Positions 1 through 12,759 of a DNA stretch of 64,000 nucleotides are shown here, in pieces. The stretch lies in the NCBI GenBank assembly GCA_030248195.1, contig JASAND010020062.1, forward strand, positions 62,001 to 126,000, read 5' to 3'. Every line of letters starts with the position of its first letter. Position 1 is the stretch's first letter. The notes below the pieces were generated by a model. The model was not told the origin of the DNA. It made no database searches and worked only from the letters and a program-made list of their open reading frames with translations. This DNA is from Trissonchulus latispiculum (Eukaryota > Nematoda > Enoplea > Enoplida > Ironidae). Both the position numbers and the translations under genes were made by a program.

Positions 1-299
1 TTCATACAATAATCATGAAACTGATAAAGCTAAACAATAATCTGCCAAATACAGACAGATTCAAATAACCTCAAGCAGCAAAAATGCTCAAGAATAAAAT
101 ATTGGAAAAAAAGCAAATTAATATTGCACATGGAACAAAAATTTAAGCTAAAGTTTTAGCTTGGTGAGCCAAAAAATTCTAAAATTTGTGGTAAATTCAG
201 AAAACCGGGTCAAGACCGGGTCGAAGCTCTTGACCCGGTGACCCGGACCAAAAAGTGACCCGAAGTGACCCGGTGACCCGGTGACCCGGTTCCATCTCT
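1..299. other. Left edge: no gene, short CGGGTCA-rich element
   Basis: No coding potential is seen. Positions about 205-297 hold a small element built of repeated gacccggtgacc blocks ending in ggttccatctctg. This resembles the agagatg-ended GC-rich elements elsewhere in the window. Homology with the right arm of the palindrome stops at the edge of this element (near 300), so positions 1-200 have no partner in the window. Confidence 0.6.
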
Positions 300-672
300 G
301 GCATACAAGGTCAGAACGCTGAGCACGAATCTGAAATCCATTTTTCCATTCAGCTTTTCGTTAGCTCAGCATAAGCTAAAGTTGTAAGCTTATCATGTAA
401 GCTTATACTGAGCTAACGAAAAGCTGAATCGAAAAACGGATTTCAGATTCGTGCTCAGCGCTCCTGAAAACCCCTGTGTGCAAGTTTTCAGCAAAACGTT
501 TTAAAAAATTCTTCGGTTCTTGTTGGTATTCCTTCAAACTAAAATTTAAATTTTTTTAAAATTTAAAAACTTTTGAATTCATCAGCCTCCAGTGTGCATA
601 CATACACAATTTCAAAGTTAATGCTCAAAAAAACAAAAGTTAGGGCTGGGGGGAGCTCTAAAGATCCAAATA
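300..672 (-). mobile_element. Palindromic-core MITE, left-arm copy (truncated)
   Basis: A self-complementary core (about 315-470: cacgaatctgaaatcc ... reverse complement) lies beside AT-rich flanks and a ggatcttt/ctccccccag-type terminus at about 640-672. It matches 55113-55475 in the right arm, then breaks off near 300. Other family members are at 7549-8149, 51130-51440 and 56329-56888. Confidence 0.7.
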
Positions 673-3239
673 AACTTTCTGCATTCTACAAAAGCACCCT
701 AAATTACATAGCATTATAAATTAGAGGAAAATTAGACCAAAATTCTTTAATTCGTAATTAATAACCCCTGTTAAAAAGGAAAATGAAGTGCCATACGCCG
801 TACAGACATGGCCAACAAGTCAACAAAACCGGTTTTGACCAATAGACATATAAACTTTACCTGTATCCTAAACATTCCAAGAACTACTATCAGGTGACTG
901 TTCCTAAAAGTTGCTTGCTAATTAGGCGTATCTTAATTCAACTATACTATTTGCATTTTAGACAGGCAGGCGCCCAGATAAGTTCAATAGCGAACTGGTT
1001 AAAACCGGTTTTCACTGGGATAAGTTAGCATAAGTTAACAGCGAGCAAACACTGTCTTTTACGCATATAGGTAAGTGTGGAACATAGCACATAGTTAACA
1101 CACAAAATTAATATGTACGAAACTATTTGCAAATTAATTGTAACTTATCTAAATTAAATGACTGAATTAAAATTGTTGTAACTATGTAAATGATTAAATT
1201 TAAATTGTTGTATGTAACTATATATATGATGTAAATTACTGAATTTAAATTGTTTCTTTCTTGTTTATTACATTGCGCGCAGAATTTGCACCGGAAGCAG
1301 CGCAGCTACAGAACTGCTGCTGAAATATAAACTAAATAATTTGGAAAACTAACTACTGAATCTGATAAAAATTTGGGAATAATTCAAGCTGAAAGGCTTT
1401 AATCGTGCCTTGAAATTTTAGGGTTCCTAAAGAAACCCCGTAAAATAAGTCTATCGTATTAATTATTGTGTTCTGGAGCACCAAACATAAACCCTATTTT
1501 CCTTTGCTAAAACTATAACTTGAAAACTAAAAATGTAACTATATACTTTGGACAAAAAAAAGAAGACTGAAACTAAAGCAAAAGTTCAGTTAAAATAAAT
1601 CATCATCAGTCATCACAACAGCACAGCTATAACTTGAACACTATCATCATAACAACAACTGAAACTACCCACTGGCGGGCCAGTTATTCACAAACACAAC
1701 TTCTTAAGTTTAACCTAAATTTTCATCGCAAAGGAAGCGACAGGCTCAGTTTGATATTTTTGTTGTCTTTTATGCTAATTTGTTCCACAGTTCCCTGCTT
1801 TGAAATCGGATACATTTTTGCTTCCTCACAAACTTGACCAGAGCGTTTGCGGTTTTGGAAGGTAATTTGGTGACACACTTTGGTAAAGAATTTATGGAAA
1901 TTTCTGTGATGTCCCAACCTACCTTATGTTACCGACAGCAGAAAGTAAAACGGAATTACTGAAAACTAAAATTAAATTAAAAGAAAATTTAAAAAACCAT
2001 CTAACGAAAATCAAAATAACATGTATATAGTTGCAGTTTGTTTAAGAATTCTTGAATCAGTTATCTCGAAGATAGTTGTTCCTCTTAGGCGTGGGAAGAG
2101 GAAGGGGAAATGTTGAATATGTCGACAATTTTGTGGGGATGTGGGGATGAAAACGTAAACGCAATAAAAAAACCACTAAAAATTCCTATAAAGCTAAATT
2201 CTGCGGAAATTTAGCATGCATATACCTGATCACAATTCATTGTTCTGTAAAATGTAGGCCGATAAATCAGAATGGACGGTCTATTGTTTCTGAGCGAGCC
2301 TATAAAGTTGGACCGCGAGTATATTTAAGTTGCCTAATTTCCAAAATTGCCAATTTCTAGAAATCGGCGAGCAATTTTGCCGATTTCTGAATTCGACAAA
2401 AGGTTAAATGGATAACTGTCGTCGCCTAACCGAAAACCCTTCCTTCAAATTGATGAGAGAACCACTGTTTCGGACCACATACTTAAAGCCTGGGTCCGAG
2501 GGCCTTTTTGCACGAGAGTTAAAGGAGTAGAGTTAACACATTTTAACTCGTTTAACGCTGCAAGTTAGTTAAAATGAACTATTTAACTCTTTTAACCCTG
2601 TACGCGAAAAGGATCGATTTCATTCTAGCTCGTTTAGCTCGCTGCGCGAAAAGACCCAGAGAGAGAGGCAATATGTCGAAGCGTTGGGGGAGGGGGGCTA
2701 GATGGCACGATGCGAAAGCAACAGCATAGGTTTTGCTCTGATAACAGAAAGCATGTCTACTGGCATAATCTTACCTATTATGGTTGTATACGTGAATCGG
2801 TTTTTCGAAATTTTCGAACGAACAAGTTTTACTAAATGCAGTAGTAGCTGTAACTTGAGCAGTCCCCAAATGGAGATTGGTTGAAATCGCCGCATTCATC
2901 GTACATAACCAACGAAATCAGACTGCACAGAGATCCACTTACAATCTCAAAGTGGCAAAACCTGCTATATATAATTCAAACTGCAATTATATACATACAT
3001 ACACAAATGTAATTGGAATGATATTAAGAATTTTTGTTCCAGGCGGATTCCCCTGTGGTCATTCAAAGAATATTTTAAATTAACTTGATGATAGCGAATC
3101 GAGCAATTTAAATTCATGTATCTTCACACAATGTTGAAAACATAGTAATTGATATTAACACAGCAGGAGAAAATGAACAAGTTGGTCCCAAAAGAGGCCA
3201 TATTCTTTCGTAGACCTGAGACTTAAAACTATCAAAGTT
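673..3239. other. Non-coding left-arm segment, no recognisable gene
   Basis: This segment matches about 52050-55110 in the right arm as reverse complement, including a pair of AAACCGGTTTT-containing blocks near 830 and 1005. Only short ORFs occur and none is conserved in frame between the arms. I see no RNA gene in it. It contains one small repeat (about 2500-2665). Confidence 0.6.
2500..2665. mobile_element. Short TTAAC-rich MITE-like element
   Basis: It starts gggcctttttgc and ends gcgaaaagaccc, an imperfect inverted repeat, with internal reiterations of ctcgtttaac/gagttaaa. A homologue is present at about 53005-53175 in the right arm, so it predates the duplication. No clear target duplication is seen. 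Confidence 0.5.
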
Positions 3240-3324
3240 AAATATTCCTGATCAAACACCACCACAATCTATGTTGCACAAAATTAACTGTGACAAAAAG
3301 TCTTGGCCATATTGCGCCATGTGT

Positions 3325-5690
3325 TGGGTGTGGGTAAAAGCCAGCCCAGCCTCCAGCCCCGGTGGGTAAAACCCGGCCTCCAGCCTCCAGCCCCTTGGGT
3401 AAAGTCCAGCCCCGACTGCCAGCCCCACTGGGTAAAACCCGGCCCAGCCCCAAGGGTAAAACCCAGCCCCGTTTTCCAGCCCCTTTTTTCCAGCCCCGTT
3501 TTCCTGACCACGTTTTCCAGCCCCTATTTTCCAACACCTGGGGTAACGTTTTTCCCAGCCAGTATGTCCCGGTCCATGTATTAGTTCCATTTGTCACGGT
3601 GTGATTTTTCCCCCTTGAAAATTTCCCCCCGGAAAAATTACACCGGTGTGGATTTTCCCCCCGGAAAAATTACACCGGTGTGAATTTTCCGGGGGGAAAT
3701 TTTGCACCAATGAACGAAATAATGCAGATTTCAGTTTATAAATTGAGTTTGGATAATAATCGACTACTAATTATGCTTTGAAGATGGAATATGATTAGCA
3801 TAATCCGCCAAAATAATTATTCATTATAATAGTTCGACTGAGATAGAGATACAAAATTAAATCGAAATAATTATATAATAAATAAAATTTTTTGAAAAAA
3901 TCAAAAGATTTGTAGGATTGATTATAATCATTATTGTATTCAATTGCTTAGGTATTTTGCATTTAATAAACCTTATAAGGATGAAATAATAACTTCTAAT
4001 CTAATAATAATAATCAATTAAATTAAAATTTATTTTTTAGTTTATTTAAAAAAATCATTCAATGAATTAAGCTGAAATAAAAATTTTGTTTGCAAATTGA
4101 AATCTCAATTAATTGAAATTAATCTAAATTTTCCAAGTTAACCTGAATTTTGTAAACTTTCCTTTCAAAATTTCCCTACGTAAAGATTTCACCATTGAGC
4201 TGTGGTTGAACTCTGAAACTAAAATTACCAAAATTTCAATTGTGTTTTTATTTTACTAAGAAAGATACTTATAAGATTAGAAATTAGCAATGATTTAATT
4301 GAACTTTATTAGCTATTATTATTTAATTGAATGGTTCTTTCTTAGCTTTTGATGCATTAGCGAATGCATTGATTGCTGCATATGATTATATATCTATGAA
4401 ATAAACAAAAATAAGTTTTAATTTAACCTTATACCTTTTTCTGCTAAACGGCTTGGTCTCGGAGATAAAAGTTTCCAAGCTTTAATTTATGCATATATTT
4501 TTACTTAGAAATAAAATCATAAAATATTAGTGCATAAGAAGTATTAGAGTTGGTTATCATAAAATTTTTCTTTATTATAAGGTTTATCAAATGCGAAATA
4601 AGCAGTAGAATATAACAATAATTTTAATTAATCCTTCAAAATTTCTGGTTTTTAAAGAATTTTTATTCATTCAACTTTTAAGTTGAATTAACATTAACCA
4701 AGTTGATTTTGCATATGAGTTAGGTAATTATTTTGGCATTTCAGCGTTACAGGCTAATCATATTCAACCATCAAAGCATAATTAGTTGCTATACTTATGA
4801 GCAAAACTTAATTCATAAACTGAAATCTGCATTATTTCTTGCTTTGGTGCGAAATTTCCCCCCGGAAATTTCACACCGGTGTAATTTTTCCGGGGGGAAA
4901 ATCCACACCGGTGTAGTTTTTCCAAGGGGAAATTTTACACCGGGGGAAAAACTGCACCGTGACACCATTAACCTGGACCTATTCCTGAGAGCCAGCACAG
5001 AAAAGTGGGGTCCTTTAAAGAAAGGAAGAAAGGTTCTTTAATGCGTAATATCTAAATCTAATCCGTTTAATCTTAAAAGAAATAGGTATATGCTAAAATG
5101 TAACTATCAAAAATAAACAATTCCTCAAGAAATTCACAATGTCTAATTACATTTTGCAATTACCTCTATGAAAATGTGTGCATCTAGCTTCGAACAAAAG
5201 CAAACAAAACAAAAACACTTCTGTGCTAGTGTCATTGGCTAGTTAGTCTTGGCTTGCTAGTCTTGGCTAGCCACAACTTGTGAACTTGTGACTTGTGGCC
5301 ACAAGTTACCCAAAATTGGGTTTCATCAAAAGTTGCAGACAACTTGTGGCCACAAGTCATAAGCCACAGCGCGACAGTTTCGCCGAATTGGAGCCTTAAA
5401 ATTTTCAAAAGTATCAAATGTTTCACATTTTAACTTGCATTTTGGCTAACCGCTCAAATAAGGCACCGGTCGGTGCTGCTGGCTGGGAAAAACCTAATAC
5501 CCCAGGAGCTGAAAAACGGGGAAGGGGAATGGGGGCTGTGTTTTACCCTTGGGGCTGGAAAATGGGGGCTGGGTTTTGCCCTTGGGGCTGGGCTGGATTT
5601 TACCAAGGAGGGCTGGAGGCTGGAGGGCTGGGTTTTACCCATCGGGGCTGGAGGCTGGGGCTGGGGGCTGGGCTGGGTTTTACCAGCACC
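3325..5690. mobile_element. Foldback-type transposon (2.4 kb) with tandem-repeat TIRs, left arm only
   Basis: The element starts ggtgtgggtaaaagcc and its other end, inverted, reads ggtgctggtaaaaccc. Both ends continue as GC-rich tandem blocks of the type ccagccccggtgggtaaaacc. The 9-bp direct repeat ccatgtgtt flanks it on both sides. The right arm at about 51968 has the uninterrupted target with one copy of that 9-mer. Long TIRs of tandem subrepeats and 9-bp duplications are the known hallmarks of foldback (FB) elements and of Mutator-like elements. There is no transposase ORF, so it is non-autonomous. It has landed inside a copy of the 280-bp interspersed repeat and itself contains another element. 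Confidence 0.85.
3593..4963. mobile_element. ACCGGTGT-TIR element nested in the foldback transposon
   Basis: Ends are gtcacggtg and, inverted, the same sequence. TIRs of about 110 bp contain repeated ttttccccccggaa/acaccggtgt blocks. The 1.1 kb interior is very AT-rich and has no ORF. A 5-bp ccatt repeat flanks it and may be the target duplication. A half-copy with the same interior and one TIR is at about 12420-12753. Confidence 0.75.
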
Positions 5691-5925
5691 CCATGTGTTT
5701 GCCAGTTGCTGTTGCTGGTGCTGTTGATGATGACGACAATGCAGTATTGACCCACCGCAAAGGGCTTTGTGGCACACACATATGGGGCTGGATGGATATA
5801 CATCCATACCAATCTCACTAACACATGAGAGTGACAGACCAAGACCAATTGCCTGTAGGTGCTGTCCAACATTATAACAGCTAAGCAGACTTGCAACATC
5901 AACTGGCAAGGTTTCATGGTTACAC
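5691..5925 (-). repeat. 280-bp interspersed repeat, copy L1
   Basis: Read on the minus strand it runs from catgaaaccttgccag through ggtcttggtctgtcac and ctctcatgtgtt to ggcaaacacatgg. The remainder (3240-3324) lies beyond the foldback insertion. Right-arm partner is about 51740-52010, where the repeat is uninterrupted. Confidence 0.75.
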
Positions 5926-5959
5926 AGGAAACTTGTGCATACTCGCATTACAATTACCA

Positions 5960-7440
5960 TTTAGAAATGTTTTCCGTATTGTACTAGATGACAAAGAAAA
6001 GCTTGAAATGCATCTGAACTTTCGGCGAAAACGTCTATTTTCTTTCCGGCGACAATTTTTATTTTCTTAGAAATGTGTTATTTTTCTAAAAAGTTTATTG
6101 GTTCTCCAAAATAAGAACTGAAAGCCTAAAAAATAAGTTTACTGCAAAAAAGAAAAAATTTTCAACTTCTGGGAGGCGCCACCCCCGACCCTCCGTAGAA
6201 AAATTTTCTCCTGGGGGCACCCCCCGTCACGAAGTCTTGGATCCGCCAGTGCCGGTTATCCAGCCGTGAATCTGAAACCGGACCGGCATTCTATAGTTTT
6301 TGTAGGGCGCAGTTCTCTCTCTAGGGTGAAGTGAATGCTGAGCGAGAAGTGGGTCAAAATTTATGACCACCCCCGACCGCGACCAGTGGACATTCGACCC
6401 TGCCCACCGTGACCCGCGGAAATTTATGACCCGGGTGACCACTAGCGTAGCCAGAAAACAATTTCGGAAGGGGGCAAGCTAAAAATGCTCTGAAACTTCT
6501 GCCGCAACTGAACAGTTGGTGGAAATTTTCAGGTAAAATCTAGAGCTTTTTGAGATATTTCCGTTGAAAAGTAGCGCCGCAGGCGAAAATTTTTCAAAAT
6601 ATGTATATATTCGCGCAGCTGCTACTAGTAAAAATTTTTCTTTTGTCTCCGATTTCGGGGGGGCATGCCCCCCTCGCCCCCCCTGGCTACGCGCCTGCGG
6701 GTGACCCACTTTCAATTGATTATGTTCTAAGGCAAAATCTTGGTCAAAAATGAAATAATGGAAACATTTTAAATGCTGTTTAAACTGATTAAAGCTGTTT
6801 AAACCATTTCAACATGACTGCAGTTTAATGAAAAGCAACTACTAAATTGAATTTCTGGAATCTTATATTAATCTTTGGAAATCAAAATAAATGAAAGAAA
6901 AACAAAAAAAAATTAGGGCACAATTACGAAAATTTTTCGGGAGCAAAATTAGCAGGCGGTCGTAATTTTCTAATTTAGGATGTCTAAAAATTAACTGAAC
7001 TTAAAGGAAATATCTTGGGGGTATGTTCTTACATTCCAACCTGTACATACATATTTTATGCATCTACTATTTATAAAAATCATGGCGGTGCTAGATGTCA
7101 AACGGAACCTGTGATAATTTTGGTCAGATCTTATGGAAAACCAAACAACAGACAATACAAGAATTCGGCGCAACCAAAAAAATTATTAAAACTTTAGTGC
7201 TAAAATGTGGATTTTGGAGCCTGGACTGACCCAATTTTGACCCACCTTTAACCCGCGGGTACCCGTGACTCACCTTCAGCTCTGAGTAAATGACCTTAGT
7301 GACATTCTACAAAATTATAAAGCCATCTTTATTAATTTAGTCATCCATGGACTTTATAAAGTCTATCAGTCAATCATTCTAATCGTCTGTAATATAGTAC
7401 ATATGCTATATCTATTACATAGTATGGTGATTATTCGGTA
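5960..7440. other. Left-arm patchwork of mobile-element fragments, no gene
   Basis: Most of this is absent from the right arm near 51540-51650. Near 6190-6250 it has a terminus reading cactggcggatccaag when inverted, a typical hAT-like end, then a gacccggtgacc-rich block into which the 258-bp element at 6440 inserted. No coding sequence is seen. Confidence 0.5.
6440..6697. mobile_element. hAT-like MITE, 258 bp, with exact 8-bp target duplication
   Basis: Ends are cactagcgtagccag and, inverted, caggcgcgtagccag. Flanking 8-mers cgggtgac are at 6432-6439 and 6698-6705. The CGTAGCCAG-type terminus followed by a C/G homopolymer zone is characteristic of hAT-superfamily non-autonomous elements. 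It has no ORF. Confidence 0.85.
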
Positions 7441-7548
7441 TGTGCACACCTTGATTTTTTTTGTAAGGTAGACGCATTTTACAGTATGCCCTTATTTTGT
7501 AAAGTGTGCACATACCGAAGTAGATGCGTTTTGCAAAAGTCAAAAATC

Positions 7549-8149
7549 GGGTCTTTTCCAGATTACCCCCCCCCCACCACCCCAAGTTCTTTAAACTCGA
7601 CCAAATGAGCTGAAATTTGGTGTGGGTATGTTTTCGACCACGCTGAGTTCAAATATCGCAAAATTTTTCGATTTCGCGAAATTTGATTTTTTTCGATTTT
7701 TTCGATTTCTAAGGGGGGACCAAGGGTAGCCGAAAAATTTTTTGTCTTAGATTTTGCTGCAAAATTGTATACAGGGGTTTTCTGGGTCGCAGAACACGAA
7801 TCTGAAGTCCGTTTTTTGATTCAGCTTTTCGTTAGCTTGATATAAGCTAAAGTTGTAAGCTTAAGTTGTAAGCTAACGAAAAGCTGAATCGAAAAACCGA
7901 CTTCAGATTCGTGTTCTGCGACCCAGAAAACCCCTGTATACAATTTTGCAGCAAAATCGAAGACAAAAAATTTTTCGGTTACCCTTGGTCCCCCCTTAGA
8001 AATCGAAAAAAAATCGAATTTCGCGAAATCGAAAAATTTTGCGATATTTGAACTCAGCGTGGTCGAAAACATACCCACACCAAATTTCAGCTCATTTGGG
8101 CGCGTTTTAAGAACTTTGAGTGGTGGGGGGGGTAATCTGGAAAAGACCC
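7549..8149. mobile_element. hAT-like MITE, 601 bp, with exact 8-bp target duplication
   Basis: It begins gggtcttttccagatt and ends with the inverse. Flanking direct repeats caaaaatc are at 7541-7548 and 8150-8157. The two halves are near-perfect reverse complements around a core at about 7855, so the transcript would be one long hairpin. It lacks an ORF of its own. Confidence 0.85.
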
Positions 8150-8654
8150 CAAAAATCTGTAAGGTGTGCACATACCGAATAAAATCAACCATAGTATATA
8201 TTATATACTACATGCGAACTGGACTGCTCGTTTCTGGCAGCAACTGTTTATAGCAATGACGCGGTAGAAGGCACTTCGGCCCAGTAGGAAGTAATATTTT
8301 AGTCAATTAAAATCAGTAAGACTAAATTACTCAAAATTTTCAGAAACTCAGGTTAATTCCAACATTTTGTCGCCAATTTGGTTGGCTGGTCTCCAATCCT
8401 GCATGTCATTCTGTTACAAACCCAAACGACCAAACCGGTTGGTCAGTGCGTGTAAATCGCCCTGACAGCGCGCGTCTGTCTTGGCAATCGACGTTTGCCG
8501 CATTCGGTTGGGCTGGCGGATAGGTTGATCGACGTGTACATGCAACATAAATTATGGCCAACAAATTTTTACAATGGAAATGAAGGGTTACATACTTATA
8601 GGTTGCTATATTCTAAAAATAAATAAGGCTGCAATTTTAAGCGGAAGATTTTTA

Positions 8655-8946
8655 GGGTCTTTCTCGATTACCCCCCCAGTACTCAAAATCCTTAAAACTT
8701 GACCAAATGAGCTACAATTTGGTGTGGGTATGTTTTCGCCCACGCTGAGTTCAAATATCGCAAAATTTTTCGATTTCGCGAAATTCGAAATTTTTCGATT
8801 TCTAAGGGGGGACCAAGGGAAACCGAAAAATTTTTTGTCTTCGATTTTGCTGAAAAGATGTATATAAACATACCCACACCAAATTTAGCGCATTTGGTCA
8901 AGTTTTAAGGATTTTGAGTACTGGGGGGGTAATCGAGATAAGACCC
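8655..8946. mobile_element. hAT-like MITE, 292 bp, left arm only
   Basis: It begins gggtctttctcgattacc and ends with the inverse (ggtaatcgagataagaccc). The 8-bp repeat gattttta occurs at 8647-8654 and 8947-8954. The right arm near 50485 has the empty site with a single copy. TIRs are homologous to the 601-bp element at 7549, making it a shorter sibling. Confidence 0.9.
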
Positions 8947-9044
8947 GATTTTTATTCAAACACCACTCCAATGAGCATTCTTTTAGTTTAAGGTATATAC
9001 CACTACAGCAGTTTTTGCAAAACACTAATGCTCAAGCGTTCTAT

Positions 9045-9310
9045 GCGAGCATGAAACCTAGCCAGTGGATGTTGCACGTCTGCTTAGCTCTTATATTGTT
9101 AAACGACTCTAACAAGCAGTCGGTCTTGGTCTGTCACTCTCATGTGTTCACCATGAATGGTTTATACGTATTTGGCCGACCATTCATAATGTGTGTGCCA
9201 AAAGCCCTTTGCGGTGGGTCAATACTGCAGTAACCTTAATATCAACAGCAACAACATAAACAACAACAGGCAAACACATGACGCAATATGGCCAAGACTT
9301 TTTTCCGGCC
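9045..9310 (+). repeat. 280-bp interspersed repeat, copy L2
   Basis: A full copy from catgaaacctagccag to atggccaagactttt, with a CAA-rich stretch before the end. Right-arm partner is about 50110-50385. An A-box-like tagccagtgg lies near its start, but no good B box was found, so SINE status is unproven. Confidence 0.75.
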
Positions 9311-10330
9311 CCACAGAAAACCAACTTCTTTAAAAAGAATTTAAAATTACATTTTTCCATTATCCATTACCCAACGGTATGCTTGTAACTGTGGAGCGAA
9401 TACATGGAATCAAATGTGAAGAACACATTTTAACGAGCAGTGTTAATACAAGCATCGTTGTCTATCTCTAGACATTAAAGCTAAACCTTATCATAAATAT
9501 GACCTCTTCATTTCATATGACATCATATATAAGGTTTGATCCGAACACTATTATTTAATTTTCGGCTCAACATTAATAAAACAAACAGCACAGATTTTAA
9601 TAGCATATAAGTGACGTTTAAACCCGGATTTGGTAGTTTATGCAGATAATTTAACTATATAATAGGTTAATGCGGGGGGATTATAGAATGAGGTTCAATT
9701 ATTCCCCAGACTGAACAAGGATAAAAGCCTTACCACCCTCAAGCCGAGAACAATGCATCAGATAAACACGATCAAATGGAAAGCAACAATAGTTGGGAAA
9801 AATTAAATTAATTTTTATTTAGAATTTGTATGGTTTCCAAAGTTTTGTATCTTTCAATGCAAACTGACCAAAACGTATACACAACTTTATTTTCTAAAAT
9901 TGAAATTTATTACGTAATTGAAGAAGATGGGCACAGCTTTGCTGATATCGTTTTACAGAGCCCACCCTAGAGGCCTAATAATCTGGAAAATTTGATGAAA
10001 TAGCTAAAATTAAAAATTTGTTTAATAAAAATTAAAAAATCACTTATCAACGTGTTTTCAACCTCGCTGAGTTCAAATATAGCACTTCTAGGTTCTAGTA
10101 TTCCTACCTATCCCAAATCCTGCTTGCGAAGCGAAATTAATCGAATTTCGTGAACTCAAAAATAATTGTGATTGCTGTTTTAAGAGTTTTTGAAAAAATA
10201 TCGCCCCCCCCCCAGAAATCGATGTCCCCAGACTTTCCCCTCAGAAATTTTGAAAGGTAAAGATGAATGAATAATTCTCCAATCCTTGTCAGGGTTAGCG
10301 TGCCAACGCTCATCTCAGAATACACAGCCC
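9311..10330. other. Non-coding left-arm segment
   Basis: It is matched by about 49190-50110 in the right arm. AT-rich, with no conserved ORF and no RNA gene seen. Confidence 0.6.
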
Positions 10331-10640
10331 TTTCGCCAAGGCAAAAATTTCTTGGCCAAGGTGCGTCATATGTTTGCCCCCGCACTTAAGCGGGACCAAC
10401 TCGGAGAGTTGGCCATCCATAGATTTGACAATGATGATGATGATGACCCCATGGAATGGGGACCCCCTCCCAGGGGGAACCGTGGTATTAACCCACCACA
10501 AAGGGCTTACGGGCACCCACAGAAAACACATGACAGCGGCAGACCAAGAACAATCCGCCGTACGAGCTGTCTAACATTATAACAGCAGTGCAGACGTGCA
10601 ACATCAATGCTACAGGTTTTGTACAGTAACAGACACGTCG
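10331..10640 (-). repeat. 280-bp interspersed repeat, copy L3 (second subfamily)
   Basis: The minus-strand reading contains acgttgatgttgcacgtctg-like, gttcttggtctgccgctgtc-like and ggcaaacatatgacg blocks plus a GAT/ATC trinucleotide run. The middle differs from the first subfamily by having cccctccca/ggggg blocks. Partner is 48825-49110. Confidence 0.7.
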
Positions 10641-11569
10641 CAGTTTACTACGTGCCATGCATTGTAATTGTACACATGTACTCTATGGATGGTTTGTTTG
10701 AATATTCATACACATGGATGCGTAGCATAACGATCTTGCAATTTTATTCCTAGCCATAATGGACAATATTTGAAAGTCTCAAAAATTTCCAAGTCAAAAT
10801 TTATAATTTCTGAAACCAGACAATACAAATTATAGTATATACCAGTATATACCAGACAATATAAGTTTTGTGATAAAATTTTTCAAATCGAAAGTTTTAA
10901 TTATTTCAATTAAAACTGCGGTTTATATATTTCCCGGATGTCAAGTAATGCAAAAAGGACAAGCTCCTATTGCATAGTATTACATTTTCACAAGGACAGT
11001 GCACTTTACGGCCCAAATCCGTTATCTGGCATCTCGCATAAACATTGTGCAGCCATCTTGCACAACTTTGAAATTTGTGCAGAATACAAATTCAGCTTGG
11101 AAAAGTATGCAATCATGACAGAAAACAGGCATCTTGGTAAAGGGGGTCGTGTAAACATTTTGTTTTGCAGCATCAAACCGCCATGTGGCACGGACGTAAA
11201 GTTGCCATTAAGCAAGTAAAACAGGAAATGCTTGTAAATCAGCCCTCTTCATTCCCGAAGGGCAATAACATTTTTTCAACTTTGGAGTTAAAACTGGAGT
11301 AAGAAAGGCATGCTGTGAACAAACAGCGATTACGGCACAATTGCCTTCCCCACACTCATCTTCATTCCCGAAGGGCAAATGCCTTTCAACAAGTTGTCGG
11401 ATTTATGTGTTTGAAATTTTGTCAAATTGTCATTGTGCATTATTTTGGCTTTTACTGGCCTCTAGGAATATGTGGCAGAATTTCTTCAAAATTTGGTAAT
11501 ATGATTTTTGCAAGTAGAAGCCAGAAACAGTAAGATGCCAATTTGGCAGGATTTTTACAATTTCGCCTA

Positions 11570-11845
11570 TGTTTAACACGTAAATCCTGCCACTTATTCC
11601 TAATAGGAATAAGTGGCAGGATTTCTTTAAGCTTCAGAAACATGATTTTTGCAAGTAGAAGTCAAAAATAGTGAGATGCCAATTTGGTAGGATTTTGACA
11701 ATTTCGCCTATGTTTAACACGCAAATCCTGCCACTTATTCCTAATAGGAATAAGTGGCATTATTACTGTAAGCTTCTGAAATATGATTTTTGCAAGTAGA
11801 AGTCAAAAATAGTGAGATGCCAATTTGGCAGGATTTTTGTCAGTG
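11570..11845. repeat. 140-bp tandem units in left TIR of the 4.3 kb element
   Basis: About two and a half units, each with the palindrome built on ccacttattcctaatagg and its complement, followed by gcttc-gaaacatgatttttgc. The same units lie inverted at 14330-14760. Confidence 0.8.
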
Positions 11846-12419
11846 GACGTGGTGGCCATTCTAAGTTCAGGCTGAAGTAGGATTGAATATAGTGAATTTT
11901 GAGTTTTCGCGCTAATGCTAGCGCTTTGATAGAGCGAATGCGCTGCCTTCTTAGTTCGCCTACTTCCAAAATTCTATTTCCTACTTTCTCTCGAATTTAA
12001 ACTTTAGCGGAGTAGCATTGTCACGTGGCCCAGCGTCGCCATGAATCCTAGTGAGTTGATGTTTCAGCTCTACTGTAGCTATATATATTTCTAAGAAATC
12101 TGATATCCACACAAACTGTTAAATTTTATTTTAAATTTACTACTTTTTAAATTAACTTATTTAAAAATAGGTTTAGACAGTCTGAAAAAATAAATTACAA
12201 ATCGAAGTTCAGTTCGAAGTTCGGTTGTTCAAGTCAGTGCTTGAACAATTTGAGATTTAGAAACTAATAGTAGTAGCAATACCAAAACAAGAGTGTGATG
12301 ACATTTTCATCATTTTTTCTTTATTTATAATTCCTCAATTAAAGTTAACTATTAACTTCCTCAATTAAACAATAAAGAAACATTAGAGTTGATACATATT
12401 TATTAAACACTTTTCTTAA

Positions 12420-12753
12420 TTAAGATATATAAAATGTGAAAAAAGCAGTTGAATGAAACAATGATCTTAGTTAATCCTGCAAAAATTCTGATTTTCAAGA
12501 AATTTTATTTATTATAAATTCAGATTTAATTTTGTATATCAGATGAACTATTATAACGAATAATTATTATGGTAATCATATTCCATCTTCAAAGTATAAT
12601 TAGTTTGCTTCGATTATGAGCCAAACTCAAACTATTGACGGAAATCTGCATTATTTCTCGCATTGGTGCAAAATTTCCCCCCAGAAAATTTACACCGGTG
12701 TAACTTTTCCGAGGTGGGGGAAATTTTACACCGGGGGAAAACTGCACCGTGAC
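12420..12753. mobile_element. Half-copy of the ACCGGTGT-TIR element
   Basis: AT-rich interior similar to 4620-4850, followed by one TIR (cccccc-agaaaatttacaccgg ... actgcaccgtgac) ending at 12753. The other TIR is missing. Confidence 0.65.
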
Positions 12754-12759
12754 GTAGAG

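Noticed and set aside
3238..3604. Gly/Trp/Lys or Pro-rich ORFs resembling a structural protein
   Set aside because: They arise from tandem GC-rich units in the foldback TIR. The same units read in the opposite strand at 5454-5750, and the arm without the insertion has no such ORF.
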